From: Arthrobacter sp. Alg241-R88
Lineage (GTDB): Bacteria; Actinomycetota; Actinomycetes; Actinomycetales; Micrococcaceae
Direction: 5' to 3'
Length of the DNA stretch: 64,000 nt
Assembly: GCF_900537115.1 (NCBI RefSeq)
Contig: NZ_UNRG01000005.1
Location: forward strand, 96,385-160,384
Shown: one piece after another, positions 33,502-42,860 of the stretch
How the letters are laid out: each line of letters starts with the position of its first letter
Numbering within the stretch: position 1 is the stretch's first letter
The notes under the pieces: generated by a model
The model's input: only the letters and a program-made list of their open reading frames with translations
Told to the model about the DNA's origin: nothing
Database searches by the model: none
Program-made: the position numbers and the translations under genes

Positions 33502-34818
33502 ATGAGGCAGCGTCGCCACACCTGGCAGACACTCATCACCACCACCGCACTGGTGACGGCCGCCGCCGTCGGCCTGACCGCCTGCGGAGGATCCAGTGCG
33601 GAACCAAAGGCCGCGCAGAGCGCCCCGGCCTTCGAAGGCAAGGGCCCCATCAACTACGTCTCCTCCCGCGACGCTTCCGGTGCCGCGAACAAGAGCATCG
33701 AGGAGTGGAACGCGGCGCACCCAGAGGAGAAAGTCACGTTCATCGAACTGCCCGACTCCGCCGACCAGCAGCGCCAGCAGCTCATCCAGAACGCACAGAT
33801 CAAGTCGGACACCTTCAGCGTCCTGAACCTGGACGTGGTGTGGAACTCCGAGTTCGCCGCCAACAAGTGGGTCCTGCCGTTGCCGGAGGACGCCATCTCC
33901 ACGGACAAGATGATCCCGGCCACCGTGGACGCCGCGAAGTACCGCGACACCCTGTACGGCGCACCGTACTACACCGACGGCGCGCTCTTCTACTTCCGCC
34001 AGGACCTGCTCACAGCGGCCGGCATTGCCGCCCCGCCCAAGACCTGGGACGAAATGAAGGCTGCCTGCGAAAAGGTCCTGGCCCTCCCCGACGCCGCCGG
34101 CATGTCCTGCTACGCCGGCCAGTTCGACAAAAACGAGGCCCTCACCGTGAACTTCTCCGAGGCCGTCGCCTCAGCCGGAGGCACCGTGGTGGACGCCGAG
34201 GGCAAACCCACCGTGGACACTCCCGAAGCCAAGGAAGGCCTGAACCTGCTGGTGGACGGCTTCAAGGAAGGGCTCTTCCCCTCCGACGCCATCACCTACC
34301 TCGAAGAGCAGGGCCGCCGGGCGTTCCAGGACGGCAAAGTGGTGTTCCTGCGCAACTGGCCGTTCCTCTACTCCTCGCTGAGCGCCACCGACGGTTCCAG
34401 CAAGGTGGCCGGCAAGTTCGGCATCACCTCCATCCCGGGAACCGACAGCACCGGGGTCTCCACGCTGGGCGGCCGCAACCTGGCCGTCTCCCCGTTCACG
34501 CCCAACAAGGCCACTGCCCTGGAGTTCATCAAGTTCTTCACCAGCGAAGAACAGGCCCGCAAGCGCCTTGAGCTCAGCTCCCGTGCCCCGGCCTACGCCG
34601 CCCTCTACGAGGACCCCGCCGTGGTAGCCAAGCGGCCGTTCTTCCCCACCCTGCTTGAGTCCCTCGAAAACGCCCAGCCCCGCCCCAAGGTGGTCCAGTA
34701 CGGCGCCACCACCAAGGCCATCCAGGAAGAGGCCTACGCCGCACTCACCGGCGAGAAGGACACGGACAGCGCACTGAAGGACATGCAGGCCAAGCTCGAG
34801 GAGCTCTCCGCCAAATGA
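33502..34818 (+). CDS. Sugar ABC transporter substrate-binding lipoprotein
   Basis: A 438-residue family-1 extracellular solute-binding protein. Residues 1-~24 are a lipoprotein signal ending VGLTACGG. The mature protein begins INYVSSRDASGAANKSIEEWNAAHPEEKVTFIEL and contains TLYGAPYYTDGALFYFRQDLL and FQDGKVVFLRNWPFLYSSL, typical of maltose/trehalose/alpha-glucoside binders. It captures the sugar outside and delivers it to the two permeases. AAAGGAG lies just upstream of the ATG. Its stop overlaps the permease start by four bases. Confidence 0.93.
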   Translation: MRQRRHTWQTLITTTALVTAAAVGLTACGGSSAEPKAAQSAPAFEGKGPINYVSSRDASGAANKSIEEWNAAHPEEKVTFIELPDSADQQRQQLIQNAQIKSDTFSVLNLDVVWNSEFAANKWVLPLPEDAISTDKMIPATVDAAKYRDTLYGAPYYTDGALFYFRQDLLTAAGIAAPPKTWDEMKAACEKVLALPDAAGMSCYAGQFDKNEALTVNFSEAVASAGGTVVDAEGKPTVDTPEAKEGLNLLVDGFKEGLFPSDAITYLEEQGRRAFQDGKVVFLRNWPFLYSSLSATDGSSKVAGKFGITSIPGTDSTGVSTLGGRNLAVSPFTPNKATALEFIKFFTSEEQARKRLELSSRAPAYAALYEDPAVVAKRPFFPTLLESLENAQPRPKVVQYGATTKAIQEEAYAALTGEKDTDSALKDMQAKLEELSAK

Positions 34819-35864
34819 CCACCGCCGCAAACCTGGACCATAAAGCCGGCAGCCCGCCCGGCCGTTCCTCGGGCAAGCACGGCTCCGCACCCAAGACCGC
34901 CACCAAGAACGCCGGACGGACACCCGGTGAAGGCCGGATGGCTGCCCTGCTGCTCTCCCCCACCCTCCTGGTCCTGGCCCTGGTGATCGCCTACCCGCTC
35001 ATCTCGGCCATCCACCAGTCCCTCTACCGGGCCCAATCCGGCCTGGACGCGGACGGCTTCGTCACCGAAGGCGAGGCTTTTGTAGGCCTGGCCAACTATT
35101 CGGACCTCTTCGTGGGCGAATCCGGGCAGCGGTTCCTGAACGCCTTCGGCAACACCACGTTTTTCACCGTCACCACCGTGCTGCTGGAGACCATCCTCGG
35201 CCTGGCCCTGGCGCTGGCCATGAACCGTGCCTTCAAGGGCCGGTCCTTCCTCCGCGCCAGCATCCTGGTCCCCTGGGCCGTGCCCACCGCCGTCTCGGGC
35301 CTGCTGTGGCGGTGGATTTTCCAGTCGGACGGCATCGCCAACAGCCTGCTGGGCAGCGAAATCCTCTGGACCGCCGAGGGCACCGCGTCCAAGGTGGCGG
35401 TGATCGTGGCCGAGGTCTGGAAGACTGCGCCGTTCATCGGCCTGCTGGTCCTGGCCGGCATGCAGATCATCCCGGAGGAGGTCTACGAGGCAGCGAAGAT
35501 CGACGGCGCGGGCTGGTGGCGCCAGCTTGGCTCCATCACCCTGCCGCTGGTCAAGCCCACCCTGCTGGTGGCCGTCCTGTTCCGCATGCTCGACGCCCTG
35601 CGGATGTTCGACCTGCCGTTTGTCCTGATCGGCCCGGGCAAGGAATCGGTGGAGACCCTGTCCATGCTCGCCTGGGACGAGTCCAACCAGCTCCGCTACG
35701 GCTCGGCGTCGGCCTTCGCCGTCGTCCTGTTCCTGTATGTCGCCGCCGTCGCCATTGTGTTTGTGAAGGTGCTGGGTGCGGATGTGACCGGCGCCCGGCA
35801 GCTCGGCGCCAAACGCCGGGAACGCAAGGCAAACCGCACCCAGAAGGCTGAGGCCACCCGATGA
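34815..35864 (+). CDS. Sugar ABC transporter permease (MalF/AglF-like)
   Basis: A 349-residue inner-membrane permease with six helices after a hydrophilic, Gly/Lys-rich N-terminus of about 40 residues (LLLSPTLLVLALVIAYPLISAI is helix 1). The EAA loop, which contacts the ATPase, reads EVYEAAKIDGAGWWRQLGSI followed by TLPLVKP. It starts at ATG 34815 overlapping the stop of the binding-protein gene and ends overlapping the next permease gene, so the three are translationally coupled. The sugar is probably an alpha-glucoside. Confidence 0.93.
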   Translation: MTTAANLDHKAGSPPGRSSGKHGSAPKTATKNAGRTPGEGRMAALLLSPTLLVLALVIAYPLISAIHQSLYRAQSGLDADGFVTEGEAFVGLANYSDLFVGESGQRFLNAFGNTTFFTVTTVLLETILGLALALAMNRAFKGRSFLRASILVPWAVPTAVSGLLWRWIFQSDGIANSLLGSEILWTAEGTASKVAVIVAEVWKTAPFIGLLVLAGMQIIPEEVYEAAKIDGAGWWRQLGSITLPLVKPTLLVAVLFRMLDALRMFDLPFVLIGPGKESVETLSMLAWDESNQLRYGSASAFAVVLFLYVAAVAIVFVKVLGADVTGARQLGAKRRERKANRTQKAEATR

Positions 35865-36781
35865 CCATCACCGACCTGCGCGGCCTCGCCGCTTCCGATC
35901 CGTCCAAGCGGGGTTCGGGCTCCGGGGATTCCGACGCCCTGCTGCACACCAAGCAGAAGCGCACCTGGCGCTCCTATTCGGTCTACGCGGGCCTGGCACT
36001 GATCTTCGTTTACTGCCTGGCTCCTTTCTACTGGATGATCGTCTCCAGCCTGCGCCGCACCGCCGACATTTTCGACAACACCCTGTTGCCGGCCCCGTTC
36101 TCCCTCGAGAACTACGCCAAGGTATTCGACGGCTCCACCATGTTCGGCCAGGCATTGCTGAACAGCCTGATCGTGGCCGGCGTGACCACCGTGGCCGCGC
36201 TGGTGCTCGGGATCTTCGCCGCATACGCGATCTCCAGGCTGAACTTCCGGTTCAAGTCGGTGATCCTCGGCGTTATCATTGCGACGTCGATGTTCCCCGG
36301 CATCTCGGTGGTGGTGCCCCTGCTGCGGTTCTTTACGGACCTGGGCTGGATCAACACCTACCAGGCCATGATCATCCCCAACCTGTCCTTCGCCATCCCG
36401 CTGGCCGTCTGGAACCTGACCACGTTCATGAAGCAGCTCCCGTTCGATCTCGAAGAGGCTGCCATGATCGACGGCTGCACCAAGTGGCAGGCGTTCCGGA
36501 AGGTGCTGCTCCCGCTCGCCGCGCCGGGGGTGTTCACCACCGCGATCCTGACGTTCATCCACAGCTGGAACGAGTTCATCATCGCGCTGTCCATGATCAA
36601 CGACCCCGCGGTCCAGACCGCCACCGTGGCCATCTCCAAGTTCACCGGCGCCACCGAATTCCAGGCACCGTTCGGTGAGCAGATGGCCGCCGGTGTCATC
36701 GTGACGGTCCCGCTGGTGATCATGGTGCTGGTCTTCCAGCGGCGGATCGTTGAAGGCCTCACTGCGGGGGCGGGCAAATGA
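35861..36781 (+). CDS. Sugar ABC transporter permease (MalG/AglG-like)
   Basis: A 306-residue permease with six helices: SVYAGLALIFVYCLAPFYWMIVSSLRR opens it in the usual MalG manner. The EAA loop is EEAAMIDGCTKWQAFRKVLL. The C-terminus RRIVEGLTAGAGK is the standard family ending, which places the start and frame beyond doubt. Both ends overlap the neighbouring genes by four bases. It forms a heterodimer with the preceding permease; the ATPase must come from elsewhere in the genome. Confidence 0.93.
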   Translation: MTITDLRGLAASDPSKRGSGSGDSDALLHTKQKRTWRSYSVYAGLALIFVYCLAPFYWMIVSSLRRTADIFDNTLLPAPFSLENYAKVFDGSTMFGQALLNSLIVAGVTTVAALVLGIFAAYAISRLNFRFKSVILGVIIATSMFPGISVVVPLLRFFTDLGWINTYQAMIIPNLSFAIPLAVWNLTTFMKQLPFDLEEAAMIDGCTKWQAFRKVLLPLAAPGVFTTAILTFIHSWNEFIIALSMINDPAVQTATVAISKFTGATEFQAPFGEQMAAGVIVTVPLVIMVLVFQRRIVEGLTAGAGK

Positions 36782-38427
36782 GTGCTCCGGCGCCTGCAAC
36801 GCACGACGGCGGCGCTCCCCTCCCGGGCCCGGCCACCGCCGAGTGGTGGCAGTCAGCCGTGATCTACCAGGTGTATCCGCGCTCCTTCGCGGACGGGAAC
36901 GGCGACGGCGTGGGCGACCTGCCCGGGCTGATTGCCCGGCTGCCGTACATCGCGTCCCTGGGTGTGGACGGGATCTGGATGACGCCCTTCCAGCCCTCGC
37001 CGCAGGTGGACCAGGGCTACGACGTCAGCGATTACTGCGGCGTGGACCCGCTCTTCGGCACCATGGAGGATTTCGACCGCCTCCTGGAACTGGCGCACTC
37101 GCTGGGGCTGCGCATCCTGCTGGACGTGGTGCCCAACCATTGCTCGTCCGAGCATCCGCTGTTCCAGCAGGCCCTCGCGGCAGGACCCGGTTCCCGGGAG
37201 CGGGAGTTGTTCCACTTTGTGGAGGGCCGCAGTTCCGGGCCGGAATCTCCCAGCGACCTGCCGCCCAATAACTGGCAAAGCGTCTTTGGCGGCCAGGCCT
37301 GGTCCCGTGCAACTCCAGATTCGGACACGGACACGGAGTGGTACCTCCACCTGTTCTCCGCCGGCCAGCCGGACTGGAACTGGCGAAACCCGGAGGTGGG
37401 TGACTACTTCGAAGACGTCCTTCGCTTCTGGTTCGACAAGGGCGTGGACGGCCTCCGGATCGACGTCGCCCATGCACTTTTCAAGGCCGAGGGGCTGCCA
37501 GATGCCCCCTCTGCCAGCCCTGTGGTGGACGGGCTGCGGTCCAACCCGCTGGTCTCGGACCAGGAGGAGGTGCACGAGGTGTACCGCCGCTGGCGCCGGC
37601 TCGCGGAGCAGTACCAGCCGCAGCGCCTGCTGGTGGGCGAAGTGAACCTTGAGCCTTCCCGTGCCGCCCGCTACACCCGCGGCGACGAAATGCACCAGGC
37701 CTTTGCGTTCGCCTTTGTCCGGCTTGGCTGGGACGCGGTGGCGTGGGCGGCAGTGGGCACCGAGCTTGAGGCCGCCCGCACGCTTCACGGCGCGGCCCCC
37801 ACCTGGGCTTTGGAGAACCATGACATCGTCCGCTCCGCCACCCGCTTCGGCGGCGGCCGACTGGGGGCGCGGCGCGCACGCGCGGCGCTTGTGGCACTCC
37901 TGGGCCTCCCCGGCTCCGCCTACATCTACCAAGGCCAAGAGCTCGGGCTTCCCGAGGTAGACGTCCCGGTGGACTCCCGCGTGGACCCGATGTGGGCTCG
38001 CGGCGGCGTCACCCGCGACGGCGCGCGTGTCCCGCTTCCCTGGGCGGAAAATCCAAGCCTCACACACGGGTTCTCGGAGCGGGAGGCTGCCGGCCCATGG
38101 CTGCCGGTCCCTGAAGGCTGGGGCGATTACGCCGTCGAGCGCCAACAGCAGGACCCGCATTCCGTGCTTCATCTGGCAACGCAGGCCATCGCCCTCCGCC
38201 GCCGGCTCTGGGATGAAGGAGTGTTCACCGCGGACGACGGCGGGACCTGGCGGGTGGAGGAGGGGACCCTGCTGCTCTGCGAGCGCAGCCCCGGCTTCCT
38301 GGTGGCCCTCGCGATGGGGGCCGAACGCGTGAAGCTGCCCGCCGGCGTCGTACTTTTCAGCGCGTTTCCGCTGGCGGAAGACGGCTGGCTGCAGCCCGAC
38401 AACGCCGTGTGGATCCGGCGGGACTAG
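36778..38427 (+). CDS. GH13-family alpha-glucosidase
   Basis: A 549-residue cytoplasmic GH13 enzyme hydrolysing alpha-glucosidic bonds of imported oligosaccharides. The conserved regions are DVVPNH (116-121), GLRIDVAH with nucleophile Asp229, LVGEVN with acid/base Glu288, and ENHD with Asp349. The start WWQSAVIYQVYPRSFADGNG is typical of alpha-glucosidases and related oligo-1,6-glucosidases. No signal peptide, as expected for action after uptake. ATGA overlap with the last permease gene. Sucrose, maltose, trehalulose or isomaltose could be the substrate. Confidence 0.93.
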   Translation: MSAPAPATHDGGAPLPGPATAEWWQSAVIYQVYPRSFADGNGDGVGDLPGLIARLPYIASLGVDGIWMTPFQPSPQVDQGYDVSDYCGVDPLFGTMEDFDRLLELAHSLGLRILLDVVPNHCSSEHPLFQQALAAGPGSRERELFHFVEGRSSGPESPSDLPPNNWQSVFGGQAWSRATPDSDTDTEWYLHLFSAGQPDWNWRNPEVGDYFEDVLRFWFDKGVDGLRIDVAHALFKAEGLPDAPSASPVVDGLRSNPLVSDQEEVHEVYRRWRRLAEQYQPQRLLVGEVNLEPSRAARYTRGDEMHQAFAFAFVRLGWDAVAWAAVGTELEAARTLHGAAPTWALENHDIVRSATRFGGGRLGARRARAALVALLGLPGSAYIYQGQELGLPEVDVPVDSRVDPMWARGGVTRDGARVPLPWAENPSLTHGFSEREAAGPWLPVPEGWGDYAVERQQQDPHSVLHLATQAIALRRRLWDEGVFTADDGGTWRVEEGTLLLCERSPGFLVALAMGAERVKLPAGVVLFSAFPLAEDGWLQPDNAVWIRRD

Positions 38428-38460
38428 CAGGCTGGGACCTTGCTGAAGGGGGTGGGCGCA

Positions 38461-38676
38461 CTATCCGGCCGGCGGCCGGTTGGTGCCGTCCCATCCCCTG
38501 CGCCGCAGGTTGCGTGTGGCCACCAGCGACCCGCCGATGAACAGCACACCCAGGACCACGGTGGCAACGCCCACGTAGAACCAGCCGCCCCGGCCGAAGA
38601 TCATCAGCGCGGCACCGAGAATGCACAGGCCTTTCGCCGTGATATCCAAGTACAGCTGCACCTTTGGATTGTCCAT
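38461..38676 (-). CDS. Small two-helix membrane protein (71 aa)
   Basis: A 71-residue protein with two hydrophobic segments, GLCILGAALMIFGRGGWFYV and VGVATVVLGVLFIGGSLVA, and a basic C-terminal tail (RNLRRRGWDG). No domain recognised. The ATG at 38674-38676 has GGAG close upstream. It lies 55 bp downstream of the MFS exporter gene on the same strand and may belong to that transcript. It is convergent with the glucosidase gene; the 33 bp between their ends hold no terminator that I can see. Confidence 0.68.
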   Translation of the reverse strand: MDNPKVQLYLDITAKGLCILGAALMIFGRGGWFYVGVATVVLGVLFIGGSLVATRNLRRRGWDGTNRPPAG

Positions 38677-38731
38677 AGCTCCACGATAAACCCCGCGCCG
38701 GCAGCCCGTCCCGGACCCTCCAGGCCCGGCC

Positions 38732-40123
38732 TTATTCCGCGCGCTGCCGCCACAGCAGGAACACACCGAACGTCACCAGGCACAGGACCAGCATGGCCAG
38801 CACCATGCGTGCCCAGCTTTCCTGGTCCACGCCACCGGCCGCGAAAACGCCGATCATCACGGTGGCGGTGATGGCGCCAACATACCGGCAAGTTTGGTAG
38901 ATGCCTGCCGCGACACCGCGTTCCTGAGGCCGGGTGGAGACAAACATGCCCTGGTTCGTGGCAATACTTACAGTTCCGTAGGGGACGCCCATCAGGGCAG
39001 TCAGCACCGCCACCAGCGGGATCACGAGCGTGCCGGTCAGCAGCCACATAAGCGCGGCCGCCGCGGCCAGGAGCACGACGCCGGCAATCAGCACCCGCCG
39101 CACGCCGAACCTTCCCATCGCCCTGACTGCCCACGGCGTGGCGACCACCGACATCGTGGCCAGCGGCAGCATCAGCAGGCCAACGACGCCGGGATCGTAG
39201 CCGCCCGCTTCCTGCAGCAGCTGGGGCAGGCCGAAGAACACAAAGTAGTAGACGCTGCTGAACACTGCGAAGCCCAAGTAGACCAGCATCAGCGGCCGGT
39301 TGCGGCCCAGCAGCCGCAGGTCCAGGAAGGGCCGGTTGAACCGCAGCTCGCGCCAGGCGAACAGCGCACCGATCACAGTTCCGGCGGCCAGCATCCACCA
39401 GCGGTAGCCGGGCGCCACGTTCAGCGCAGCCATCATCACCAGGAGCAGGGCGGACACGAACCCCAGGATTCCCGGGATGTCCGAGTCCCTGACAAGTTCG
39501 GCGACGCTGCCTCGTTCCCGCGTCTCATCGTGCGGCGCCGCCTGCCTGACGATCAGCAACGCGGCCAGCGCCAGAGGCACGTTGATCAGGAACAGCGCTT
39601 CCCAACCCACAAAGCTGACCAGCAGGCCGCCCACCACCGGGCCCACGGCCGCCGCCGAAGTGTTGGCCATCTGGAGCCGGCCCAGCGGGCGCGCGGAATC
39701 CACCTTTGCCCGGTGCGCAACGGCTCCCACCATCACCACCGCGCTGGGATAAGCGGTGGCCGTGCCCAGAGCCATCACGGCCCGCGCCACGCAGAGCAGG
39801 GCGAAGTTCGGTGCGAGCGGCGCCAGCGCGCAGGTGACGGCAACCAGTGCCATACCCAGCATGAACATCCGGCGCGGTCCGAACCTGTCGGCCAGCCGGC
39901 CCATTACCGGCTGCCCGGCCGCCGAGGCGAGGTAGAACGAGGTGACCACCCAGGTGACGGCGGCGACGTCGAGCCCGAAGTCTGCGCGGAGCACCACCAG
40001 GGCCACAGCGATCATCGAGGAGTTGAGGGGGTTCAGTGCCGTGCCCAGGCTGAGGCCGGCGACGGCCAGGGCAGTCCGGGGTTTGTTGCTCACGGAAACA
40101 GTCTGGTGCACCCGAACCGGCAT
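38732..40123 (-). CDS. MFS transporter, DHA2-like drug efflux family
   Basis: A 463-residue major facilitator with about 13-14 hydrophobic helices. The N-terminus SLGTALNPLNSSMIAVALVVL, VTWVVTSFYLASAAGQPVMGRLADRFGPRRMFM and later GAITATVMIGVF fit DHA2-type multidrug exporters. It follows the class A beta-lactamase-like gene by 16 bp on the same strand, so the two are probably cotranscribed; a link to beta-lactam or other drug tolerance is conceivable but unproven. The start is uncertain: ATG at 40121-40123 has no ribosome site, and a GTG 11 codons later is an alternative. Confidence 0.87.
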   Translation of the reverse strand: MPVRVHQTVSVSNKPRTALAVAGLSLGTALNPLNSSMIAVALVVLRADFGLDVAAVTWVVTSFYLASAAGQPVMGRLADRFGPRRMFMLGMALVAVTCALAPLAPNFALLCVARAVMALGTATAYPSAVVMVGAVAHRAKVDSARPLGRLQMANTSAAAVGPVVGGLLVSFVGWEALFLINVPLALAALLIVRQAAPHDETRERGSVAELVRDSDIPGILGFVSALLLVMMAALNVAPGYRWWMLAAGTVIGALFAWRELRFNRPFLDLRLLGRNRPLMLVYLGFAVFSSVYYFVFFGLPQLLQEAGGYDPGVVGLLMLPLATMSVVATPWAVRAMGRFGVRRVLIAGVVLLAAAAALMWLLTGTLVIPLVAVLTALMGVPYGTVSIATNQGMFVSTRPQERGVAAGIYQTCRYVGAITATVMIGVFAAGGVDQESWARMVLAMLVLCLVTFGVFLLWRQRAE

Positions 40124-40139
40124 GCGCGACTTTGATGAC

Positions 40140-41063
40140 CTAACGCGCCTGGCCGCCGGGCTGCACGGGCGGGAACAGCGACTCTTCAACCAGGCCCGTG
40201 AGCTCGCGGATGACGTCAGCCTGCCCCGGCTCTCGACTGCCCCCGGGATTCTCGGTGTAGACCACCAGCACAAACGAGGAGCCGCGGTACGTCAGGACCG
40301 CCGCGTCGTGAAGTTCGCCGCCAAATTCCCCGTACTTATGAAACACCTCGACGCCGGCCTGCGACCCGGCTGGAATCAGTTCCTCGTTATTGGTGTCCTG
40401 CATGTAGCCGAGCAACTGGGCGGTGTTCTCCGCGTTCAGCAGGTCCCCGGCGTAGAGCCGCTTGAGGACCAGTGCCATTTCCGCAGGAGTCAGCAGATTC
40501 TCCTCGGGATCGTAGGCGACGCCGATGGAGGCGGCATATTCAGTGAGCTGCGGGTAGCCCACTGCGTCCATCAGCAGCAGCCACGAATCGTTGTTGCTTT
40601 CGTTCACCATGGCTTCGAGTTGGAACGCCGCGTCGTAGTCCCCTAACGGCTCATCCAACGCGGCCTCGCCGTTTTCAACCTGGTGGTAGTACGCCGCCGC
40701 CGTGATGATCTTCGCGGTGCTGGCGGCCGTAAAAGCTTCCTGGTCGCCGAAGGTCAGCGCCGCATCTCCGGACACGTCCGCCAAAGCCAGCCCGATCCTG
40801 TAGTCGTCGTTCTCCTCCAGGACGGAATTGATGCGGTCCTCGAGGGCATCGGGGGCCACAGCCACGGGGGCTTCCGGAACAGCGGCGGGGACTGGACCGG
40901 CTGCGCCCGCCAACGGCCCGGACCGGACGGCTGCGAAGACAAGACTGGCCCCAATGACCAGCGCGACGGCAGAGAACAACAGCGCCAGCAGCAGAACTCT
41001 TCGCCCTTTCCGGGACGCTCTGAAGTGACGCCCCGCCGGGCGCAGCGCTGGGTCCGCCGACAT
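40140..41063 (-). CDS. Class A beta-lactamase-like serine hydrolase
   Basis: A 307-residue protein with one N-terminal membrane anchor (LLLALLFSAVALVIGASLVFAAV) and an Ala/Pro linker to about 72. The catalytic domain shows the SxxK motif S115-T-A-K118 in FTAASTAKIITAA, S156-N-N (SDN equivalent) in NESNNDSW, and HKYG in place of KTG, so the active serine is intact. Such membrane-tethered relatives are often not true antibiotic hydrolases. ATG 41061-41063 follows AGGAG with a 5-base spacer. Probably in an operon with the downstream exporter. Confidence 0.85.
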   Translation of the reverse strand: MSADPALRPAGRHFRASRKGRRVLLLALLFSAVALVIGASLVFAAVRSGPLAGAAGPVPAAVPEAPVAVAPDALEDRINSVLEENDDYRIGLALADVSGDAALTFGDQEAFTAASTAKIITAAAYYHQVENGEAALDEPLGDYDAAFQLEAMVNESNNDSWLLLMDAVGYPQLTEYAASIGVAYDPEENLLTPAEMALVLKRLYAGDLLNAENTAQLLGYMQDTNNEELIPAGSQAGVEVFHKYGEFGGELHDAAVLTYRGSSFVLVVYTENPGGSREPGQADVIRELTGLVEESLFPPVQPGGQAR

Positions 41064-41179
41064 AGAACTCCTGCAACTCGGATGATCATAAAATCACATC
41101 GGGTGCCCAGCGCACACCGATGCTAAGGCTGCTGATTAAATCACACGAGCTTGGGAGTTGCCTGAACGTCCGAGACCCG

Positions 41180-41530
41180 TCAGCGGGCGCGTGCCGAGAG
41201 TGCCGTGTCCAGGAACTCGAGGTGGGCTGGAGCGGTGCGCACCGTATTGCCGTCATACTCCGGGTGTTTTGTCAGGAACTTTTTGATGTAGGGGCACACG
41301 GGAACGATGCCCCGCCCGGCGCCCACGGTTTCATCCAGGGCCGCCGTGGCGAGCTGGCCTGCGAGGCCCTGGCCGCCGTATTCCTCGTTGATCACGGTGT
41401 GGTAGAAAATCCGCTGGGGTGAGGCGCCGCCGTCGTAATCCTTGTAGGCTGCCTTGCCGATCACGTTGCCGGCGTCGAGGATTTCGAAGCGCTGGCGGTC
41501 GGGGTTGTGGCGGACGGTGATCTGGCTCAA
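41180..41530 (-). CDS. NATD1-type (GNAT) N-acetyltransferase
   Basis: A 116-residue small acetyltransferase: ITVRHNPDRQRFEILDAGNVIGKAAYKDYD opens the fold, IFYHTVINEEYGGQGLAGQL contains the CoA-binding loop, and PVCPYIKKFLTKHPEYDG is the C-terminal hallmark of the NATD1 group. The substrate is unknown. The start is TTG at 41528-41530 with AGGAG five bases upstream; the longer frame to 41569 has no such site. It lies 112 bp downstream of the formaldehyde dehydrogenase gene on the same strand. Confidence 0.85.
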   Translation of the reverse strand: MSQITVRHNPDRQRFEILDAGNVIGKAAYKDYDGGASPQRIFYHTVINEEYGGQGLAGQLATAALDETVGAGRGIVPVCPYIKKFLTKHPEYDGNTVRTAPAHLEFLDTALSARAR

Positions 41531-41642
41531 GGGAACTCCTTCAATGCGGTTACGTTGCTGCCCTTGCAAAGCCTAACCCGGGCAGGGCAGCCCTTATTTC
41601 CGCATTGATTTTCCCGGCTGGACCACCGCCCGCCGTGACGCC

Positions 41643-42860
41643 TTAGCTCAGGTAACCGTTCGGGTTGAGGACGTACTTCGTGGCTGCGCCGGCGTCGAAT
41701 TCCGCGTAGCCCTTGGGCGCCTCATCCAGGGTGATGGGCTTGGCGTTAACGTTCTTGGCGATGCTCACCCTGTCATGCAGGATGGCCATCATCAGTTGCC
41801 GGTTGTACTTCATCACCGGGCATTGGCCCGTGGTGAAGCTCAACGACTTGGCCCAGCCGGTGCCCAGGCTGAGGCTCAGCGCGCCCTTCTTGGCGGCCTC
41901 GTCAATCCCGCCCGGGTCACCGGTGACGTAGAGGCCTGGGATGCCCAGGGCGCCGCCCGCCGCGGTGATGTCCATCAGCGAGTTCAGTACCGTGGCCGGC
42001 GCCTCCTCTGCGTCCTTTCCGTGGCCGTGTCCCCTGGCCTCGAAGCCGACGGCGTCCACACCGCAGTCCACTTCCGGTACGCCGAGGATCTGCTCGATCT
42101 GCTCCGCCGGGCCACCCTTGGTGAGGTCCACCGTTTCGCAACCGAAGCTCCGGGCCTGCGCCAGCCGGTCCTCGTTGAGGTCACCAACAATCACGACGGC
42201 GGCGCCCAGCAACTGCGCGCTGGTGGCCGCTGCGAGGCCAACCGGGCCCGCTCCTGCCACGTACACGGTGGAACCGACACCCACCCCGGCGCTGACCGCG
42301 CCGTGGTACCCGGTGGGAAAAATGTCCGAAAGCATGGCGAGGTCCAGGATTTTCTCCATCGCCCGGTCCTTGTCCGGGAACTTCAGCAGGTTCCAGTCGG
42401 CGTACGGCACCAACACATAGTTGGCCTGGCCGCCCACCCAGCCGCCCATGTCCACGTATCCGTAGGCGCTGCCCGGGCGGTCAGGGTTCACGTTCAGGCA
42501 GATGCCGGTCTTGCGTTCCTTGCAGTTCCGGCATCTGCCGCAGGCAATGTTGAACGGCACCGAACAAAGGTCTCCGACTTTGATGAACTCGACGTCGCGG
42601 CCCACTTCCACCACCTCGCCGGTGATCTCGTGGCCCAGCACCAGATTGGGCGGTGCGGTGGTGCGTCCGCGCACCATGTGCTGGTCGGATCCGCAGATGT
42701 TTGTGGCCACGGTCTTGAGGATCACGCCATGGTTGACGGCCCGCCCCACGTTCGCCGGATTCACGCCCGGCCCGTCTTTCAATTCAAAGCTGGGATAGTC
42801 GATGTCAATAAGTTCAACCTTGCCTGGCGCTTTGTAGGCAACGGCTCTGTTCCCTGTCAT
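41643..42860 (-). CDS. fdhA: Glutathione-independent formaldehyde dehydrogenase (Zn, NAD-dependent)
   Basis: A 405-residue zinc alcohol-dehydrogenase-superfamily enzyme oxidising formaldehyde to formate. MTGNRAVAYKAPGKVELIDIDYP, NICGSDQHMVRGRT (catalytic Zn Cys56), LGHEITGEVVEVGRDVE (His76-Glu77), the four-Cys structural zinc loop ACGRCRNCKERKTGIC, and GYVDMGGWVGGQANYVL closely follow the Pseudomonas putida enzyme, including its long insert and tightly bound NAD site VYVAGAGPVGLAAATSAQ. ATG 42858-42860 is preceded by AGGAGAAACAG. A nearby formate-dehydrogenase-like gene suggests a formaldehyde to formate to CO2 route. Confidence 0.92.
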   Translation of the reverse strand: MTGNRAVAYKAPGKVELIDIDYPSFELKDGPGVNPANVGRAVNHGVILKTVATNICGSDQHMVRGRTTAPPNLVLGHEITGEVVEVGRDVEFIKVGDLCSVPFNIACGRCRNCKERKTGICLNVNPDRPGSAYGYVDMGGWVGGQANYVLVPYADWNLLKFPDKDRAMEKILDLAMLSDIFPTGYHGAVSAGVGVGSTVYVAGAGPVGLAAATSAQLLGAAVVIVGDLNEDRLAQARSFGCETVDLTKGGPAEQIEQILGVPEVDCGVDAVGFEARGHGHGKDAEEAPATVLNSLMDITAAGGALGIPGLYVTGDPGGIDEAAKKGALSLSLGTGWAKSLSFTTGQCPVMKYNRQLMMAILHDRVSIAKNVNAKPITLDEAPKGYAEFDAGAATKYVLNPNGYLS

